Virus record (IMG/VR): IMGVR_UViG_3300010211_000004
Span: 1 to 32,184 of that record
Direction: 5' to 3' (one strand)
Length of the DNA stretch: 32,184 nucleotides
Origin: a virus
Below are positions 1 to 8,348 of the stretch, one piece after another. The stretch's first letter is position 1. Each line of letters opens with the position of its first letter. Under the pieces are notes generated by a model. It was not told the DNA's origin, searched no databases, and was given only the letters and a program-made list of their open reading frames with translations. The translations under genes were made by a program, and so were the position numbers.

Positions 1-565
1 CCAGGCGCTCGAAATCGCCTTGTTCATCTGTGAACGTTTCCGTCGCGCTGGAGACCTCCGTCACGCGCACGTATTGATTGAACTCGCTGGGCGTTCCCTC
101 AGCCTGCGCTAGATACAGCGTCTTGCCGATCGGAGGGATGGACGACCCGATTCGCTGGACCAGGCGCAACACTTTCGACCCCTTGACCGCCGAGTTCTCC
201 AGCAGGTCGCCGCGCCACCGTGGCCCCTTGTAGAGATATGCAGCAACCCGATCGGCCGCATCTGTCCGCGTTCCGAACTGATCTTCGATCGTGAATAGCG
301 TGTAGCTGAGCGCAGGATCATGTGGGAGCGACGTGATCGCGAGCTTGGCGCCGCTATAGCGCGACGTGTCCAAGGACCGTACGGCTTGTCCAAGCCCTCG
401 AAGGTTTAGCCGACCGAGAGTGCGGTCGAGATCAGAGACATCCGGGAAGACGTTATTCAGCACTCCGTCAGCAACGACGACGCCAGTTAGCGCTCCACCG
501 CCCTCCGGCACGTCGTCCATGACCTGCGACTCGACGAATACGATGTTCTCTGCTTGGATGGGCAT
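1..565 (-). CDS. Phage tail protein downstream of tape measure (3' end outside window)
   Basis: The reading frame opens with an ATG at 565 and stays open for 188 codons to the window edge, so the C-terminus is missing. It starts three bases after the tape measure stop codon, which implies translational coupling. The protein begins MPIQAENIVFVESQ and continues with mixed beta-rich sequence without transmembrane segments. By position, directly downstream of the tape measure gene in a siphovirus-like tail operon, it should be a distal tail or baseplate-type component. I do not recognise a specific family from the visible part. The reading as a tail structural protein is inferred from gene order only. 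Confidence 0.75.
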   Translation of the reverse strand, partial: MPIQAENIVFVESQVMDDVPEGGGALTGVVVADGVLNNVFPDVSDLDRTLGRLNLRGLGQAVRSLDTSRYSGAKLAITSLPHDPALSYTLFTIEDQFGTRTDAADRVAAYLYKGPRWRGDLLENSAVKGSKVLRLVQRIGSSIPPIGKTLYLAQAEGTPSEFNQYVRVTEVSSATETFTDEQGDFERL

Positions 566-568
566 GGC

Positions 569-3500
569 TCAGGCCACCAACTTGGATTTTTCGAGGGATT
601 TCAGCAGCGCTTCCAGGGTCGACTCCGACCCTTCGACGACCTGGACCGTGCCACTATCGCCGGACGGCATAGAGACACGCACCTCGACGACGCGCACTGG
701 CAGCACTGCGGCAGATGCGGCTCGCGCGGATTGCGTGGCGCTGCTCGATTCGGTCGATCCGGAATCGTTGGCCGCGCTTTGCTTGGCCTTGGTCTCTTTT
801 TCGAGGTCCGCCAGCACCTGCTGATGTCGCGCCTTCTCGGCTTCGATCTGAGCGAGAATGGACGCCTGCAGCACCGCATCCTGATCGAGAATGGCTTGGG
901 CCAGCCGCGCCTTGAGTCGCGCGAGAGTCTCTTCATATTTGCGCTCCTCATCGCTCAAACCCGCAAAGCGCGCGGCCTCGGCGGCCGCTTCGTCGGCGGC
1001 AGCAATGGCGTCTGCGGCTTCTTGCTCGGCGGCGACCTTGAGCTGGTACTGGTAATACTCGTCGATCAGCCGAAGCTGCTCCTGCAGCGCTGCGATCTCC
1101 GCGGCGTTGCCGTTGCGCCGTGCTTCCTGCAGCGCGAGTTCGGCTTCAAGCCGATCCTGCTGCCAGTTGAGCTGCTGGATCTGGATCTCTTGGTCATAGA
1201 TGCCGGCGAGCTTGACGCGCCAGGAGTTGAGACCGTCGACGGCGGTATCGGCCTGGTCTTTCAACGCGTCCTTGACATCGCGGATCTTGTCTTCGAGCGC
1301 ATCGAGATCGTCGTCCGAGAGGCGGGAATACTGCCGGCGCAGTTGCTCCAGCGTTGCGAGGTAATCAGTGAGACCGACATCGCCGGCATCGAATGCGTCG
1401 GCGAGATCGGAGAGTTTGCCGTCCAATTCTGCGGCGGCGATTTCGAGGCGCTTGGCGGCTGCTTCAGCGCGCAGAAGACCGGCTTCCAGCTCTTTGATTG
1501 CTGAAAGGCCATCATAGAAAGGCCCCCACCAGTCGAACGCCTTCGTCATCGATTTCCGCATGGCGTCGGCGCTGGCTTGAGCGGCGTCGGCGGCAGCGGT
1601 CAGATCGGCCAGTTCCTGCTTGGCAGCGTCGAGGCCATCGGTCGAAATGAAGTCGGACGGCTCTAGCTGGCGGATCTGACCGACTTTGTTAATCCAGTTA
1701 TCGGCCGAGTGGACAATCTCGTCGACAGCCGCTGCTGCGCCTTTGGAATACTGGGCAAGTGAGGCAAGGGCATCGTCGACCATCTTGCGCATGACGTCCG
1801 CAGCGTCGCCGACGGACTCCATGGAGTCGGCGAGTTTCTCGTTCGAGTCGGCGCCTGCATCGGCAGAGTCAGAGACACGCTGATTGACATCGACAATTTG
1901 TTCTTGATGCTGAACGACCTGAGCGCTCAGGCTGAGCTCTTTCTGCTTTTCCGCGATCGCCTCGCGGATCTTAATGATCTCCTGCTCCTTCTTGGCGACC
2001 GCTTCGCTAGTAGCATCGATTCCAGACAGCTCGGCGGCGGTGCGGATGGCATCGGCATCGGCCTCGTCGAGTTTGGCCTGAGCAGTTTGGCGCAGGGCGG
2101 CCAGCTCGGCTTCCTTGACGCCGAGGAGGCGTTCCAGGCCGGCGATCGACTCGTCGTTGATCTGCGCAGCAATCCGCGCGGCAGTCGCGGTATCCCCGCG
2201 AGCTTCGGCTTCGAGCTGGAGTAGGCGCAGATGAGTGACCCGGCGATCGGTCTCCTTTTCGATCTGGTCGGCAGACTGTTCGACCGCTTTAGTCTGATCT
2301 CCGATTTTCCCGGTCGTAGAGTCATAGACCAAGCCGAGCGCGGCGAACTGCTCGCGCAAGGCTTCGGCAATCGCCAGTTGCTGGTCGCTGGCCTCGATCA
2401 TGTCGCGGTTGGCGGCCGAGAAGTCTTTGATCTTCTCTTTGGCTGTGGTCCAGGTCTGCGCGGTCTCGTCCCAGACGATCTTTCCGTCCTTGACTGCCTG
2501 GTCCAGCTCCTTCATCGAAGTCACGACGATGCCGGTCTCGTCGCTGATCCTCTTGAGGATCTCGGCAGTGCGTTCTTGAGTCGACTGCAGGTTCTTCTCG
2601 GCCTCGAGCTGTACGCGATACGACTCGGAGAGCTGGGAGAAGACCCAGTCGACGCCCTCGAGCGCCTCTTTGATGAGATACAGCGGATGCGTGAAGTCCT
2701 CGGCCGCCTGAGATGCTTCGCGCAACCAGGTCCCGAGCTTCTCGAAAATCACGAAGGTCCCGATCGCCAGGACCGACTTGAGCGCGACAGTCAACCCTGT
2801 CAGCCGACCGACGACGGTCAGAACTGTCGGGCCGAGGGCGCGCAGCGCCGTGGTCAAGCTGGCGAACATGGGGCCGAGCGGCACCCCGGCGGACTGCAGC
2901 AGCCGTAGCGCGGTGACCGCCAGGGTGATCTTGAAGGTGAACTCGGCAATGGTGCCAATGGCATCGAAAACGGTCGAGCCAACGTTGGCGATGATTGGAA
3001 TCAGGGTATTGGCGCTGAGCGCCAGACCTTGAACCTGCCCGACCAACCGCGAGATTTCAGGCAGCCCCTGTGAGACAACACCGAACAACGCGTTGAGCGC
3101 CCCCATCAGCGGCCCTAGCCCATCGATCACGCCGCCGATCCACTCGGATAGCTTGCCGAGGATAACGACGACGCCATCAAGTACCGTACGCAGACCTTCG
3201 ACCGTGGTCAGGTCGACGCCCTCGGTGAGCTGGGAGAATGCCTCCCCGAACTCGGTCGACACGGACCGAAGTCCGTTGACGAGCGGCGTCCAATCGACAC
3301 CGGCCAGTGCCTCCTCAAGGTTTCCAGCCATCGCGCGAACGAGCGTCTCGACCGCCGTAATCTGCGGGCGAAGAGCCGAGATCAGCGGCTCGAGCCCACC
3401 GCCTTGAGTGGCACTATCGAAAGCGGCGGCCAATTCACCGGTGGCCGAGATGAGCCCGGTGATCTCGTTGCGAAACTGGTTGCCGAGAGTGACGGATAGC

Positions 3501-4603
3501 TGCCTGAAGGATTCCTCGGCCCGCAGCGCCTTGACTTCAGAGGTCTCAAGCCGAACACCGACTTCGCGCATCGCCGACCCCGCCGATCCGGCTGCCGCCT
3601 CGGTGACCGCCAGATACCCGGACAAGTTGCTGAGGACGGTCGACATGCGCCCGGCTTGGTCGATACCGACGAGCTGGGCGGTGAGGTACTGGCGCTGCGA
3701 ATCGTCCAAGGTCTCGAAGGCGCGGGCGACGTCGAGGAAGATGTCTTTGCCGGAGCGCAGTGCCCCGTTGGCGTCACGTTGCGAGACGCCGATCTGAGCG
3801 AGCGCCTCGGTAACGGGCTTGCTGTCGTCGGTCAGCTTCTGCAGGCCGGTCTTGAGGGCGTCTGCGGCCTCGTTGCCGGAACGGAAGACCTCGATCACCG
3901 GTGTCAGCAGCCCGGCGGTCTCGTTGAGGTCGAATCCCATCTGGTTGGCAATGGGCGAGAGCGCGGCCATGCCCTGGGCCAGCTGCTCGACATCGGTCGC
4001 GTAATTGTTGCTGACCTCGTTAAGCAAGTCGACAACGTGCGCAGCCTCGGTCGCCGGGGCCTTGAACCCTTTGAGAATCGAGACCAGCAGCTCGGACGAC
4101 CTGGACGCCTCCATCTGGCCCGAGATGGCCATGTTGATGGCATCCTGGACCAGGGAATAGGCGGCCTGGGCGTCATAGCCGGACTGTTTGAATTCTGCCA
4201 TCGAAGTCAGCAGCTTCTGCCCGTTTTGGCCGTAGGCAATAGCTACCTCGTCGAGCTGACCGGCATAGCCTTCTGCCGCCTCACGCCCGCCATCCATAAC
4301 CTTCGCAAGGTCGGCGATCGCAGCCTCGTTTTCCGTCGATGCTTGCTGGAAGCGCCCCGCCAGAGCCGTGACGATGGCCGTGATCCCACCGGCTAATCCC
4401 AGCGCGGTTTTTGCCGCGTCTGCCATTGGCTGGGTCGACTCATCGACCGCTTGGCCGAAGCGCTCCATGCCGCTTGCAGCGTTGGTGAACTCGCTGGTTG
4501 TGAGCGCTTTTTTGAGGTCCTGAACCTTGCCGTTGACCCCTTCGATGTTTTTGGTCGCGAGGTCGAGCGCTTCGAGAATGATCTGGACTTTAAGCTCGGA
4601 CAT
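569..4603 (-). CDS. Tail tape measure protein (TP901 type)
   Basis: This 1344-residue protein sets tail length and passes through the tail tube during DNA ejection. Residues about 80-340 match the TP901 tape-measure core: alanine-rich helices, the stretch DLNETAGLLTPVIEVFRSGNEAAD, and a repeated pattern of LAQGMAALSPIANQMGF type. Hydrophobic segments around 530-640 resemble the membrane-active stretch of other tape measures. The last 600 residues are long coiled coils rich in A, E, K, D and Q. It starts at ATG 4603, five bases after the previous stop, with a GGGGTAAAG leader, and it is coupled to the next gene at 565. It is by far the longest gene in the window, as expected for a tape measure. 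Confidence 0.95.
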   Translation of the reverse strand: MSELKVQIILEALDLATKNIEGVNGKVQDLKKALTTSEFTNAASGMERFGQAVDESTQPMADAAKTALGLAGGITAIVTALAGRFQQASTENEAAIADLAKVMDGGREAAEGYAGQLDEVAIAYGQNGQKLLTSMAEFKQSGYDAQAAYSLVQDAINMAISGQMEASRSSELLVSILKGFKAPATEAAHVVDLLNEVSNNYATDVEQLAQGMAALSPIANQMGFDLNETAGLLTPVIEVFRSGNEAADALKTGLQKLTDDSKPVTEALAQIGVSQRDANGALRSGKDIFLDVARAFETLDDSQRQYLTAQLVGIDQAGRMSTVLSNLSGYLAVTEAAAGSAGSAMREVGVRLETSEVKALRAEESFRQLSVTLGNQFRNEITGLISATGELAAAFDSATQGGGLEPLISALRPQITAVETLVRAMAGNLEEALAGVDWTPLVNGLRSVSTEFGEAFSQLTEGVDLTTVEGLRTVLDGVVVILGKLSEWIGGVIDGLGPLMGALNALFGVVSQGLPEISRLVGQVQGLALSANTLIPIIANVGSTVFDAIGTIAEFTFKITLAVTALRLLQSAGVPLGPMFASLTTALRALGPTVLTVVGRLTGLTVALKSVLAIGTFVIFEKLGTWLREASQAAEDFTHPLYLIKEALEGVDWVFSQLSESYRVQLEAEKNLQSTQERTAEILKRISDETGIVVTSMKELDQAVKDGKIVWDETAQTWTTAKEKIKDFSAANRDMIEASDQQLAIAEALREQFAALGLVYDSTTGKIGDQTKAVEQSADQIEKETDRRVTHLRLLQLEAEARGDTATAARIAAQINDESIAGLERLLGVKEAELAALRQTAQAKLDEADADAIRTAAELSGIDATSEAVAKKEQEIIKIREAIAEKQKELSLSAQVVQHQEQIVDVNQRVSDSADAGADSNEKLADSMESVGDAADVMRKMVDDALASLAQYSKGAAAAVDEIVHSADNWINKVGQIRQLEPSDFISTDGLDAAKQELADLTAAADAAQASADAMRKSMTKAFDWWGPFYDGLSAIKELEAGLLRAEAAAKRLEIAAAELDGKLSDLADAFDAGDVGLTDYLATLEQLRRQYSRLSDDDLDALEDKIRDVKDALKDQADTAVDGLNSWRVKLAGIYDQEIQIQQLNWQQDRLEAELALQEARRNGNAAEIAALQEQLRLIDEYYQYQLKVAAEQEAADAIAAADEAAAEAARFAGLSDEERKYEETLARLKARLAQAILDQDAVLQASILAQIEAEKARHQQVLADLEKETKAKQSAANDSGSTESSSATQSARAASAAVLPVRVVEVRVSMPSGDSGTVQVVEGSESTLEALLKSLEKSKLVA

Positions 4604-4607
4604 CGCT

Positions 4608-5012
4608 TTACCCCAAAATCCACAGCCGCAGCGTTACCCGATAGGACGGGTCGGCTGCGGAGTCGGCGGTGTCGTTGACGCGAAACTGGACCGGATCGGG
4701 GTCGATGACGTCGGTGTCGTAGCGGAAACGGACGCTGTAGGTCGCGCCCAAACGCGCCAGGGTCAGGACCAGGCCGGGCACGTTGGCCCAGGCGGACAGG
4801 GCGTCGAGGGTAGCGCGCGGGATCCAGCTCGCAGCGGCGGACCAGGCGCGCAGGGTCATCGGGCGGTATTGAAGTGTGCCCTCCTGGATGAGTGCCGCGC
4901 CGGTCAAACCAGGCTCAACGGACTGACGGACCAAGGTCGCGTGCTCGTCCTCCCAATAGAGGTCGTCAGGGAGTTCGAGGGCGGCGGCGGTGTCGATGCG
5001 GGTGAGAATCAT
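4608..5012 (-). CDS. Probable tail protein, unknown family
   Basis: This 134-residue protein is encoded directly upstream of the tape measure gene, which starts five bases after its stop. The sequence is W- and L-rich with no signal peptide or membrane segment. It ends with a beta-strand-like YRVTLRLWILG. I do not recognise the family. In many siphoviruses this slot holds tail assembly chaperones made with a ribosomal frameshift. This protein does not look like one, and there is no second overlapping frame. The ATG at 5012 overlaps the TGA of a seven-codon ORF (MADQAL), which may be only a coupling leader. A tail role is inferred from position. Confidence 0.7.
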   Translation of the reverse strand: MILTRIDTAAALELPDDLYWEDEHATLVRQSVEPGLTGAALIQEGTLQYRPMTLRAWSAAASWIPRATLDALSAWANVPGLVLTLARLGATYSVRFRYDTDVIDPDPVQFRVNDTADSAADPSYRVTLRLWILG

Positions 5013-5076
5013 AAAGCTTGGTCGGCCATGGGGATCTCACCCCGTTGAAATGGGCAGCAGATTGCGAAGCATTTTG

Positions 5077-5412
5077 CTAAATACCTGCAAACATACTGTT
5101 ATAGATTTCGACGACGATCGGCACCAAAATCGCAACGATCACTGCCCACAAAATGCGATTCCGCTCGCTTTGCTCTCGGTTGACGTGCGCGTTCAGATCC
5201 CGCCCGACTGCATCCACGCCGGACTCGATGCGTTGCTGCGTTTCGCGGACGTCACTTAGAGCGTCCTCGAAAATTCTGACTGCCTCACGGGTCACTGCCA
5301 TGTCCTGCGCAATGCGCGCAACATCACGCGCGACTTCGCGGCTTGCGGCTTCCTGCTGCTCGACCAATAGTTCCAGGCGAGCGACGCGATGTGTGATGTT
5401 GTCATCAGTCAT
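5077..5412 (-). CDS. Coiled-coil protein with C-terminal membrane anchor (XhlA-like lysis protein)
   Basis: The 111-residue protein has a soluble, heptad-like region over residues 5-80 (repeated A/V/I and R/E/D spacing). A single hydrophobic segment follows at about 87-104 (ILWAVIVAILVPIVVEIY) with a very short tail. This topology is that of XhlA-type haemolysin or accessory holin proteins, and it sits directly after the endolysin. The ATG at 5412 overlaps the endolysin stop by eight bases, so the two are translated together. I infer that it helps permeabilise or anchor at the inner membrane during lysis. A spanin is an alternative, but there is no lipobox and no embedded second frame that I can see. 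Confidence 0.7.
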   Translation of the reverse strand: MTDDNITHRVARLELLVEQQEAASREVARDVARIAQDMAVTREAVRIFEDALSDVRETQQRIESGVDAVGRDLNAHVNREQSERNRILWAVIVAILVPIVVEIYNSMFAGI

Positions 5413-6013
5413 CGCGCGGATACCCCGCCTCCAAGGACTGTTCAGCTAACCGCGCATAGGCGGCAATCTCGCGGGCGCGATCGAGGCCGTTGACGATGCG
5501 GCGCGCGTGGAAATAGTCTGAGTGGGCGCTGTTGAGGTAGTCGCCGAGCTTGCGGCCGGTGAAGAGCCCGTCGCGCATACCGAAATGCATAATCTGATAG
5601 GCGGTCGCGGGTTCTAGCGCGAGATCTGGTGTCCCGGTCAGATCGATGCCGAGCAGGTCGCTAAAGCGCGCGTAGTTATCGTGCCCGGTGATCTGGACGT
5701 ACCCGCGCCCCCGGTAGAGATAGCCGTCGCCATCGGCCTCCGGGGTGTTCCCCAGACGCGCGGCGAGACGTCCGGTGTCGTACTTGTTGAAGTAGCGCCT
5801 GCCGCCATATTCGGTGATCGGCTGCATAGTTGCCGCCGTCTCATGCCATGCGGTGGCGAGCATGTAGGCAGCATGCGTGAGCGGGAGAGCATCCCCGGCC
5901 ATGCGCGTGATCAGGAACTCGATGCCTTCGACCTGCCCCTGTTGGAGACGCCCGAAGCGAGCGCGCCAGGCGTTGAAGAAGGCGGAGAGGTCGATGGCGA
6001 CGAGCGTCTTCAT
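5405..6013 (-). CDS. GH19-type endolysin
   Basis: This 202-residue peptidoglycan hydrolase belongs to the chitinase/lysozyme glycoside hydrolase 19 superfamily. The family hallmarks are visible. AWHETAATMQPITEYG (residues 55-70) holds the likely catalytic Glu58 and the second acidic residue Glu68. GYLYRGRGYVQITGHDNY (97-114) is the usual substrate-cleft strand. There is no N-terminal signal peptide, so release should depend on the holin gene upstream. The start at 6013 is fixed by a GGAGGTG ribosome site nine bases upstream and by a TGATG overlap with the Tad2-type gene. Length is typical for single-domain phage endolysins. Confidence 0.93.
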   Translation of the reverse strand: MKTLVAIDLSAFFNAWRARFGRLQQGQVEGIEFLITRMAGDALPLTHAAYMLATAWHETAATMQPITEYGGRRYFNKYDTGRLAARLGNTPEADGDGYLYRGRGYVQITGHDNYARFSDLLGIDLTGTPDLALEPATAYQIMHFGMRDGLFTGRKLGDYLNSAHSDYFHARRIVNGLDRAREIAAYARLAEQSLEAGYPRDD

Positions 6014-6276
6014 CAGCGCAGCACCTCCCAGTCATCAGCAAGAATGTCGGTCTGAGACGCCAGCCACGGCACAATCTGGCCGTCAGCAGTGCGCATATCG
6101 ATATGCGCGTGGTAGTTGATCTCCGTTCCTTCTGGGTAGATGCCAAGCAGCGGTGGGCGATTCACATGGAAGGTTGAGCCTGGAACCAAGAACACGAACA
6201 TACCCTTCCCGTTCCATCCCGAACGAGAGACTCGATGCCCCTCTTTCAATGCGGTAAGTGCGTCACTGAAGTTCAT
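6013..6276 (-). CDS. tad2: DUF2829 / Tad2-type anti-Thoeris protein
   Basis: The 87-residue sequence is a full-length match by eye to the DUF2829 family: MNFSDALTALKEG at the start, RSGWNGKGMFVFLVPG (18-33), NRPPLLGIYPEGTE (39-52), TADGQIVPWLASQTD (63-77) and a closing DDWEVL. Members of this family, named Tad2 in Bacillus phages, bind and sequester the cyclic ADP-ribose isomer signal made by Thoeris ThsB TIR proteins. The conserved binding-pocket stretches all appear present. It is translated from an AGAGG site 8 bases before ATG 6276 and overlaps the endolysin start as TGATG. The family assignment is firm. The anti-defence function is transferred from studied members and is untested here. 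Confidence 0.85.
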   Translation of the reverse strand: MNFSDALTALKEGHRVSRSGWNGKGMFVFLVPGSTFHVNRPPLLGIYPEGTEINYHAHIDMRTADGQIVPWLASQTDILADDWEVLR

Positions 6277-6288
6277 ACCGATGCCTCT

Positions 6289-6804
6289 TCATGGTTGTTT
6301 CGCTGATAGCAATTTGTTCTTCTGAGCGGATCCTGCACTCGAACCGAAGAAGTAAGAAACAACGCTCGTGGCCATGCCGCCTAGAGCGCCGAGCAGGATA
6401 TAGAGCGCCTCTTTGGACCCATCCGGGAGCGGGAAGAAGAGCAACGCTGCGAAGGCGACAAAGAAACCGAGAAGAACCAGCGACCCGATGACCGCCGGGA
6501 CGTGATCCCCGGTTTCAATCTCTCGCCGCCGCGCGCTGTCGCGGTCGTCAGCAGCGATGCGTTCCAGATCAACATCAAGCGAGGCGAGCGTCTGCTGAAA
6601 TTGGATCTCAGCCTCTTTGATGCGCGCGAGAACTTCCGGATCGGCTCCAGAAATCACGGTGCCGAGGTCTGCGTCAGTAATGTCCCCTGTGCCGAGGACT
6701 CGTTGCGAGAGAATGCTGATTGCAGTACCCGCCAGCGGGCCTCCAAGTGCGGTGGCGAGCGTCGGTGCAACGGCGGCTACAGTTGCTTTCCAGTCAATGG
6801 CCAT
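6289..6804 (-). CDS. Three-transmembrane holin (GTA_holin_3TM type)
   Basis: This 171-residue protein is recognisable as the holin family first described in gene transfer agents. It opens MAIDWKATVAAVAPTLATALGGPLAG, has a soluble middle with DLERIAADDRDSARRRE (79-95), two hydrophobic segments at about 105-124 and 133-152, and ends YFFGSSAGSAQKNKLL. It should form inner-membrane lesions that release the endolysin encoded two genes downstream. An upstream in-frame ATG at 6954 would add 50 residues of arginine- and proline-rich sequence lying inside the preceding gene. I therefore chose ATG 6804, which matches the family start and overlaps the upstream stop by eleven bases. Confidence 0.9.
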   Translation of the reverse strand: MAIDWKATVAAVAPTLATALGGPLAGTAISILSQRVLGTGDITDADLGTVISGADPEVLARIKEAEIQFQQTLASLDVDLERIAADDRDSARRREIETGDHVPAVIGSLVLLGFFVAFAALLFFPLPDGSKEALYILLGALGGMATSVVSYFFGSSAGSAQKNKLLSAKQP

Positions 6805-7063
6805 GGGCTGACTCCTTGAAATAGCACCGCTCTTCATGCTCGGCCCGCTTGCCGGCATTGAAATTGGCAACCGGCCGGTGATACCCCATGACGCGGGTCC
6901 AAATTTCGCAAGGCGTGCGCTCTTCGTCCGGCGGCACGGGATCGTAGGCGGCACAAGTGCAATCGGCTGGAAAACTCCGACCGATCACGCACTCACCGCC
7001 GAGCTCACGGCCTTCGGTGTCGCGGATGAGCGTGAGTTGTCGACAGGGGAGTTTGGCGCTCAT
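6794..7063 (-). CDS. Small NrdD C-terminus-like protein
   Basis: This 89-residue protein has six cysteines (7, 25, 35, 37, 52, 80). Its C-terminal half, CEIWTRVMGYHRPVANFN then AGKRAEHEERCYF (52-82), resembles the C-terminal zinc and glycyl-radical tail of anaerobic class III ribonucleotide reductase. In NrdD a similar C...RVxGYxRPV...NxGK pattern carries the radical glycine, here matched by Gly60. No catalytic barrel is encoded nearby, so this cannot be a complete reductase. It starts at ATG 7063 with an ATGA overlap to the upstream minor tail gene and overlaps the holin gene by eleven bases. Role unknown. It could be a metal-binding structural or lysis accessory protein. The resemblance is a by-eye judgement. 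Confidence 0.7.
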   Translation of the reverse strand: MSAKLPCRQLTLIRDTEGRELGGECVIGRSFPADCTCAAYDPVPPDEERTPCEIWTRVMGYHRPVANFNAGKRAEHEERCYFKESAHGH

Positions 7064-7611
7064 GCGCGGGCTACCTCCACGGTGAGTGCGTGGTTGAGTT
7101 CTTGGAGCAAGATTCGCTCGAATCTGGCGTCTATCTCTGGCTCAAGCTCCTGAATGCGCCGAAGAATGGCGTCATGGATGGGCACGGTGACGACCTGTAC
7201 AGGCAGCCTTTGATCACCCATACGCTCAACGACCAGACCGGCCATGCGCCGACTGTTCCCCCAAGACCATGCCCCTTCGAACAGCCGCCGCCCGACCCGC
7301 GCGCCCTGCATGCGCCGGCTCCAACGAACGGTGCCCAGGTGGTGCGCCTGGATCTCATTGGTGCCGATCCAAATACGGATGGAGTCCTCGCGCAGAGTCG
7401 TTTGATAGCGCAGCAGCACCTTGAGTACCTTCTGGGACGTTCCCGCCGCCTGAGCAGCCTCGCGCAACACCTCTCGGCGCAGCCAAGGCGCAAACTTGGC
7501 GATCGCCCCTCGACGCGCGCGATCGACAGCCGCCGGCATGGCGGCCGTCTGCCGCTGCAGCCGATCTAAGCTGCCGTCGGCGCCGATGCGGATGTCGAGG
7601 GCAAGGCTCAT
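7060..7611 (-). CDS. Minor tail protein Z-like (tail completion)
   Basis: The 183-residue protein resembles the phage minor tail protein Z family (lambda gpZ is of similar length). It has an N-terminal helical region with repeated A/R (RQTAAMPAAVDRARRGAIAKFAPWLRREV), a central VLLRYQTTLREDSIRIWIGTNE segment, and a basic YxRRMQGARVG stretch. In lambda this protein acts at the head-tail junction end of the tail. It lies directly downstream of the tail tube gene, and its stop overlaps the next start as ATGA. The ribosome site upstream of ATG 7611 is weak. Family assignment is moderate because similarity is recognised only from general pattern and synteny. Confidence 0.7.
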   Translation of the reverse strand: MSLALDIRIGADGSLDRLQRQTAAMPAAVDRARRGAIAKFAPWLRREVLREAAQAAGTSQKVLKVLLRYQTTLREDSIRIWIGTNEIQAHHLGTVRWSRRMQGARVGRRLFEGAWSWGNSRRMAGLVVERMGDQRLPVQVVTVPIHDAILRRIQELEPEIDARFERILLQELNHALTVEVARA

Positions 7612-7625
7612 CCGGTAATCTCGGA

Positions 7626-8345
7626 TCAGCTCGCAGCTGAATGGAGCTTGATCTGATAGGGACCGCTCTTGCCGGTCGGGGTGATCAGCGTCCCCTTGAG
7701 GGTGATCGAGACCGGCTCGTTGCCGATCAGCGACAGCCCGCCGCTCGGCGAGACGTTGGCCTGGAAGATGTCGAACTCGACCTGCTCGCCGTTGAATCGG
7801 TTGACGCCGAACCCATGCATGCTGATCTGCAGCAGAGTGTCGGTGCCGGCGACGATGGTCTTGCCGGCCCGTGCCGACCAGCTGGCGGTCGCGGTTACCT
7901 CTCCGTCGGCGATGGTCAGGGACTTAAACAGCCCTCCGTCCATGCTGACCTCGTAGTCCGTTCCCTCGGTTTTGCCGGTGATGGCGAAGGCGGTCAAGTT
8001 GTTCTTGCCGATCGCCACCCATTTGCCCTGCAGGGCGGCGATGGTGATCGTCTGATCGGCGCCGGCGGCCTGGCTGTAGTCAGCCGGGCGGCCCAGCATG
8101 CCCATGCTGAGGATGTCCGGGTGCATCTCGTCGAGGGTGAACTCGATCTCGACCGGCTTGGGGATCTGGGCCGAATCGAGCGCCTGGCCGTAGGTGCTGG
8201 CCAGATAGCTGGTGCGGGTGACCGTGTCCGGATCCGGCTGGGTCAGGGTCAAGCTCGTCATGTTGGCCGCGTCCAGATAGCCAGTGCCGACGCCCGAGGT
8301 GAAGCGGTCGATGTAGGGGTTGAGTGCCAGGAGCAGTCCGGCCAT
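7626..8345 (-). CDS. Major tail tube protein
   Basis: This 239-residue protein is beta-rich and Gly/Thr/Ser-rich, with repeated short strands such as DYEVSMDGGLFKSLTIADG and VSITLKGTLITPTGKSGPYQ. There are no membrane segments. Length and composition suit a siphovirus tail tube subunit. It sits between the tail-terminator-type gene and the gpZ-like gene, the normal place for the tube protein. A good GAGAGGA site lies eight bases before ATG 8345, as expected for a highly expressed structural protein. I infer that it polymerises around the tape measure protein. Confidence 0.85.
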   Translation of the reverse strand: MAGLLLALNPYIDRFTSGVGTGYLDAANMTSLTLTQPDPDTVTRTSYLASTYGQALDSAQIPKPVEIEFTLDEMHPDILSMGMLGRPADYSQAAGADQTITIAALQGKWVAIGKNNLTAFAITGKTEGTDYEVSMDGGLFKSLTIADGEVTATASWSARAGKTIVAGTDTLLQISMHGFGVNRFNGEQVEFDIFQANVSPSGGLSLIGNEPVSITLKGTLITPTGKSGPYQIKLHSAAS

Positions 8346-8348
8346 GAT

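Noticed and set aside
554-1504. Long plus-strand ORFs opposite the tape measure gene (also 2231-2908 and 3656-4396)
   Set aside because: They are antisense frames of a long GC-rich gene, with no ribosome sites, no recognisable domains and no operon fit.
6805-6954. N-terminal extension of the holin to 6954
   Set aside because: The extra residues lie inside the upstream NrdD-like gene and are unlike the family, which starts at MAIDW.
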